Of a stretch of DNA of 64,000 nucleotides, positions 62,590 to 64,000 are shown one piece after another. The position numbers were made by a program, and so were the translations under genes. Origin of the DNA: Astropecten irregularis (taxonomy: Eukaryota > Echinodermata > Asteroidea > Paxillosida > Astropectinidae); assembly GCA_963971285.1 (NCBI GenBank), contig OZ020255.1, positions 14,776,931 through 14,840,930 of the forward strand, written 5' to 3'. The notes below the pieces were generated by a model. It was given only the letters and a program-made list of their open reading frames with translations. It was not told where the DNA came from and searched no databases. Each line of letters opens with the position of its first letter. Within the stretch, counting starts at the first letter, position 1.

Positions 62590-64000
62590 ACTATTTTTTT
62601 AATTGCCTTGTGATCTGATAGTTTGTCAATCGATGTTCGCTGCCTTGGTGCATTGGTTTAAGAATTAATGCATTATAAGTCATACAATATTAAGTTACAA
62701 TGAGTTTGGTGAAATCGATCAAGGGTCTTATACATCGATGCGAAATAGCAGTTGAAGTAGAATGACGTTTCTAAGCACGTTGGGTCGTCTAAGAATTGTT
62801 ATTTCAGCCGGCAAAAGAACATATTTATTTGCGGTATCACTCATGTATTAGTCATGATTGTAAAGGCCGATAGGGTCATACCACGGTACCTTTCTTTGTT
62901 TCTTAAATGGTATGTGCCTACATGTAGGTCCAACACCAACATGTTAATGTATATTCTCGCTTCCTTAGGAGCCGAAATTAACTTCGTAACTTCGGCATGC
63001 GTGTTTCTTGTCAAAAGGAGGGCGCCATTTACTGCCCTGAAGTTTGATTTGATGAACTCCGCACGTAAGTGTACACTGGTCCCCCGTAGACGTCAAGAGA
63101 CAACGGTAGGGAACGGGAACCAGTCTATGTACGTGATCACAATTTAAGAACAAGTTTTCACTGTGCTTATATACGTTTCGCTATCCAATCAACGACCGAC
63201 TTCGAGCTGCAGTGGTGCAGCTGCGTAATATCGATTGTCCAATCAGAACATATCAAACGATAACCTGAAAATCGGATCTCACATTGTTTGTTCACCATCC
63301 CGTGCATGCAATTAGTGTATTAGAAATTGCGACAGACAAGTTGTAGTTTCATCTCAAACAGCATCATTGATGCCCTTATACTGGAGGTAGAAATAGTACA
63401 TGATGTTTCAAGATGCTGCACATATGCCATGTGGAACAACACTATGAAGTATGAGAGTAACTATGACACAAAGCGTGAATTTCACTGCCCGGGGGAGTCT
63501 TTTCACTGTGAAGTCACGGTGTGTGGCTTGTAAGGTTAGTGGTGGCACTCACGTTGGGCCTATCCTTGAATCCCTTAATTGAAGAAATATTAACAATACT
63601 TCAGTGTATACAATTTTCATATCTCCCGCGTTGCGAACTTGAAAATAACCTGTCTGTCGTGCCACTCGACGTCAGTCTTTTACCAGACCCAACGGATCAA
63701 GGGTCGTCAAACTCCGGAGCGGAAACCAAACTATTTAATGGCTAAGTGTAATAAAGTTTAATGGTTATAAAGTGTTTTGTCAATTGTCTTGGTGGAAATG
63801 TCGCCTATTCTTTGCGGTTTTGCGCCACAATTTCCTTTAAAAAGCAAAGCCCTTCATGTTCGTGGCCAAAACTATACAATCTCTGTTATTATAATATTAT
63901 GGAACCTGGGGTAATTATATTGCTGGGGCTAGACTTGACTTGAATTCATCCAACACTTCCTTCCACTTTTGTTCTAGCTATCAACTTAACCTTTGACCTA
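62590..64000. other. 3' flank of cytochrome b561, then repeat-rich sequence
   Basis: No gene is supported. 63676-63735 (ccagacccaacggatcaagg, gcggaaaccaaact) and 63805-63855 (cgccacaatttcctttaaaa, gcaaagccc) align loosely with parts of the fold-back element of 39.3-40.4 kb, so a diverged copy of that family probably lies here. Confidence 0.45.

Overview
This window is animal nuclear DNA. Genes are split by GT-AG introns, coding density is low, AT content is high, and most of the non-coding sequence is small transposon debris. The style of repeats (dense palindromic MITEs, tRNA-derived SINEs, CR1/L2-type LINE remnants, Ty3/gypsy) and the gene content point to a marine deuterostome invertebrate. 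An echinoderm is most likely, perhaps a sea star, but that identification is inference from repeat style and not proof.

Layout. 0-5.7 kb is gene-poor and repeat-rich. 5.74-12.54 kb holds a four-exon plus-strand gene for a BTB/BACK protein with a Ser/Thr-rich tail (serine-enriched/Gprs-like). Its large second intron contains a complete single-exon class A GPCR on the opposite strand (8126-9193). 13.2-15.0 kb carries an intact minus-strand pogo/Tigger transposase ending in a PHD-like zinc finger. 19.3-20.3 kb is a second single-exon class A GPCR. 22.9-29.2 kb is a complex repeat block: two arrays of a unit of about 219 bp, a truncated CR1/L2 LINE inserted in one array, two apparently identical 467-bp inverted-repeat elements, and a TTAGGG-containing minisatellite.

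34.66-38.44 kb encodes a chondroitin polymerising factor (CHPF-type, minus strand, 3 exons, 770 aa). It is arranged head to head with PSMC5, the 26S proteasome ATPase Rpt6 (plus strand, 10 exons, 409 aa, 38.90-48.75 kb). The 465-bp gap between them looks like a shared TATA-less promoter. PSMC5 intron 1 holds a fold-back element of about 1 kb flanked by a 10-bp direct repeat.

50.81-58.53 kb is a structurally complete Ty3/gypsy retrotransposon with 320-bp LTRs that look identical and intact gag and pol in different frames. It also has two unusual parts: a tandem-repeat Gly-Ala-Pro domain at the N-terminus of Gag, and a third ORF after pol encoding two C2H2 zinc fingers. 60.28-62.59 kb is a four-exon cytochrome b561 gene (273 aa).

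The cellular genes are functionally unrelated, as expected in a metazoan contig. The most unusual single object is the retrotransposon with the zinc-finger ORF3. All splice models were built by hand from reading frame and family conservation. Exon joins preserve frame and give lengths close to known family members (770 aa against about 775 for human CHPF, 409 aa against 406 for human PSMC5).
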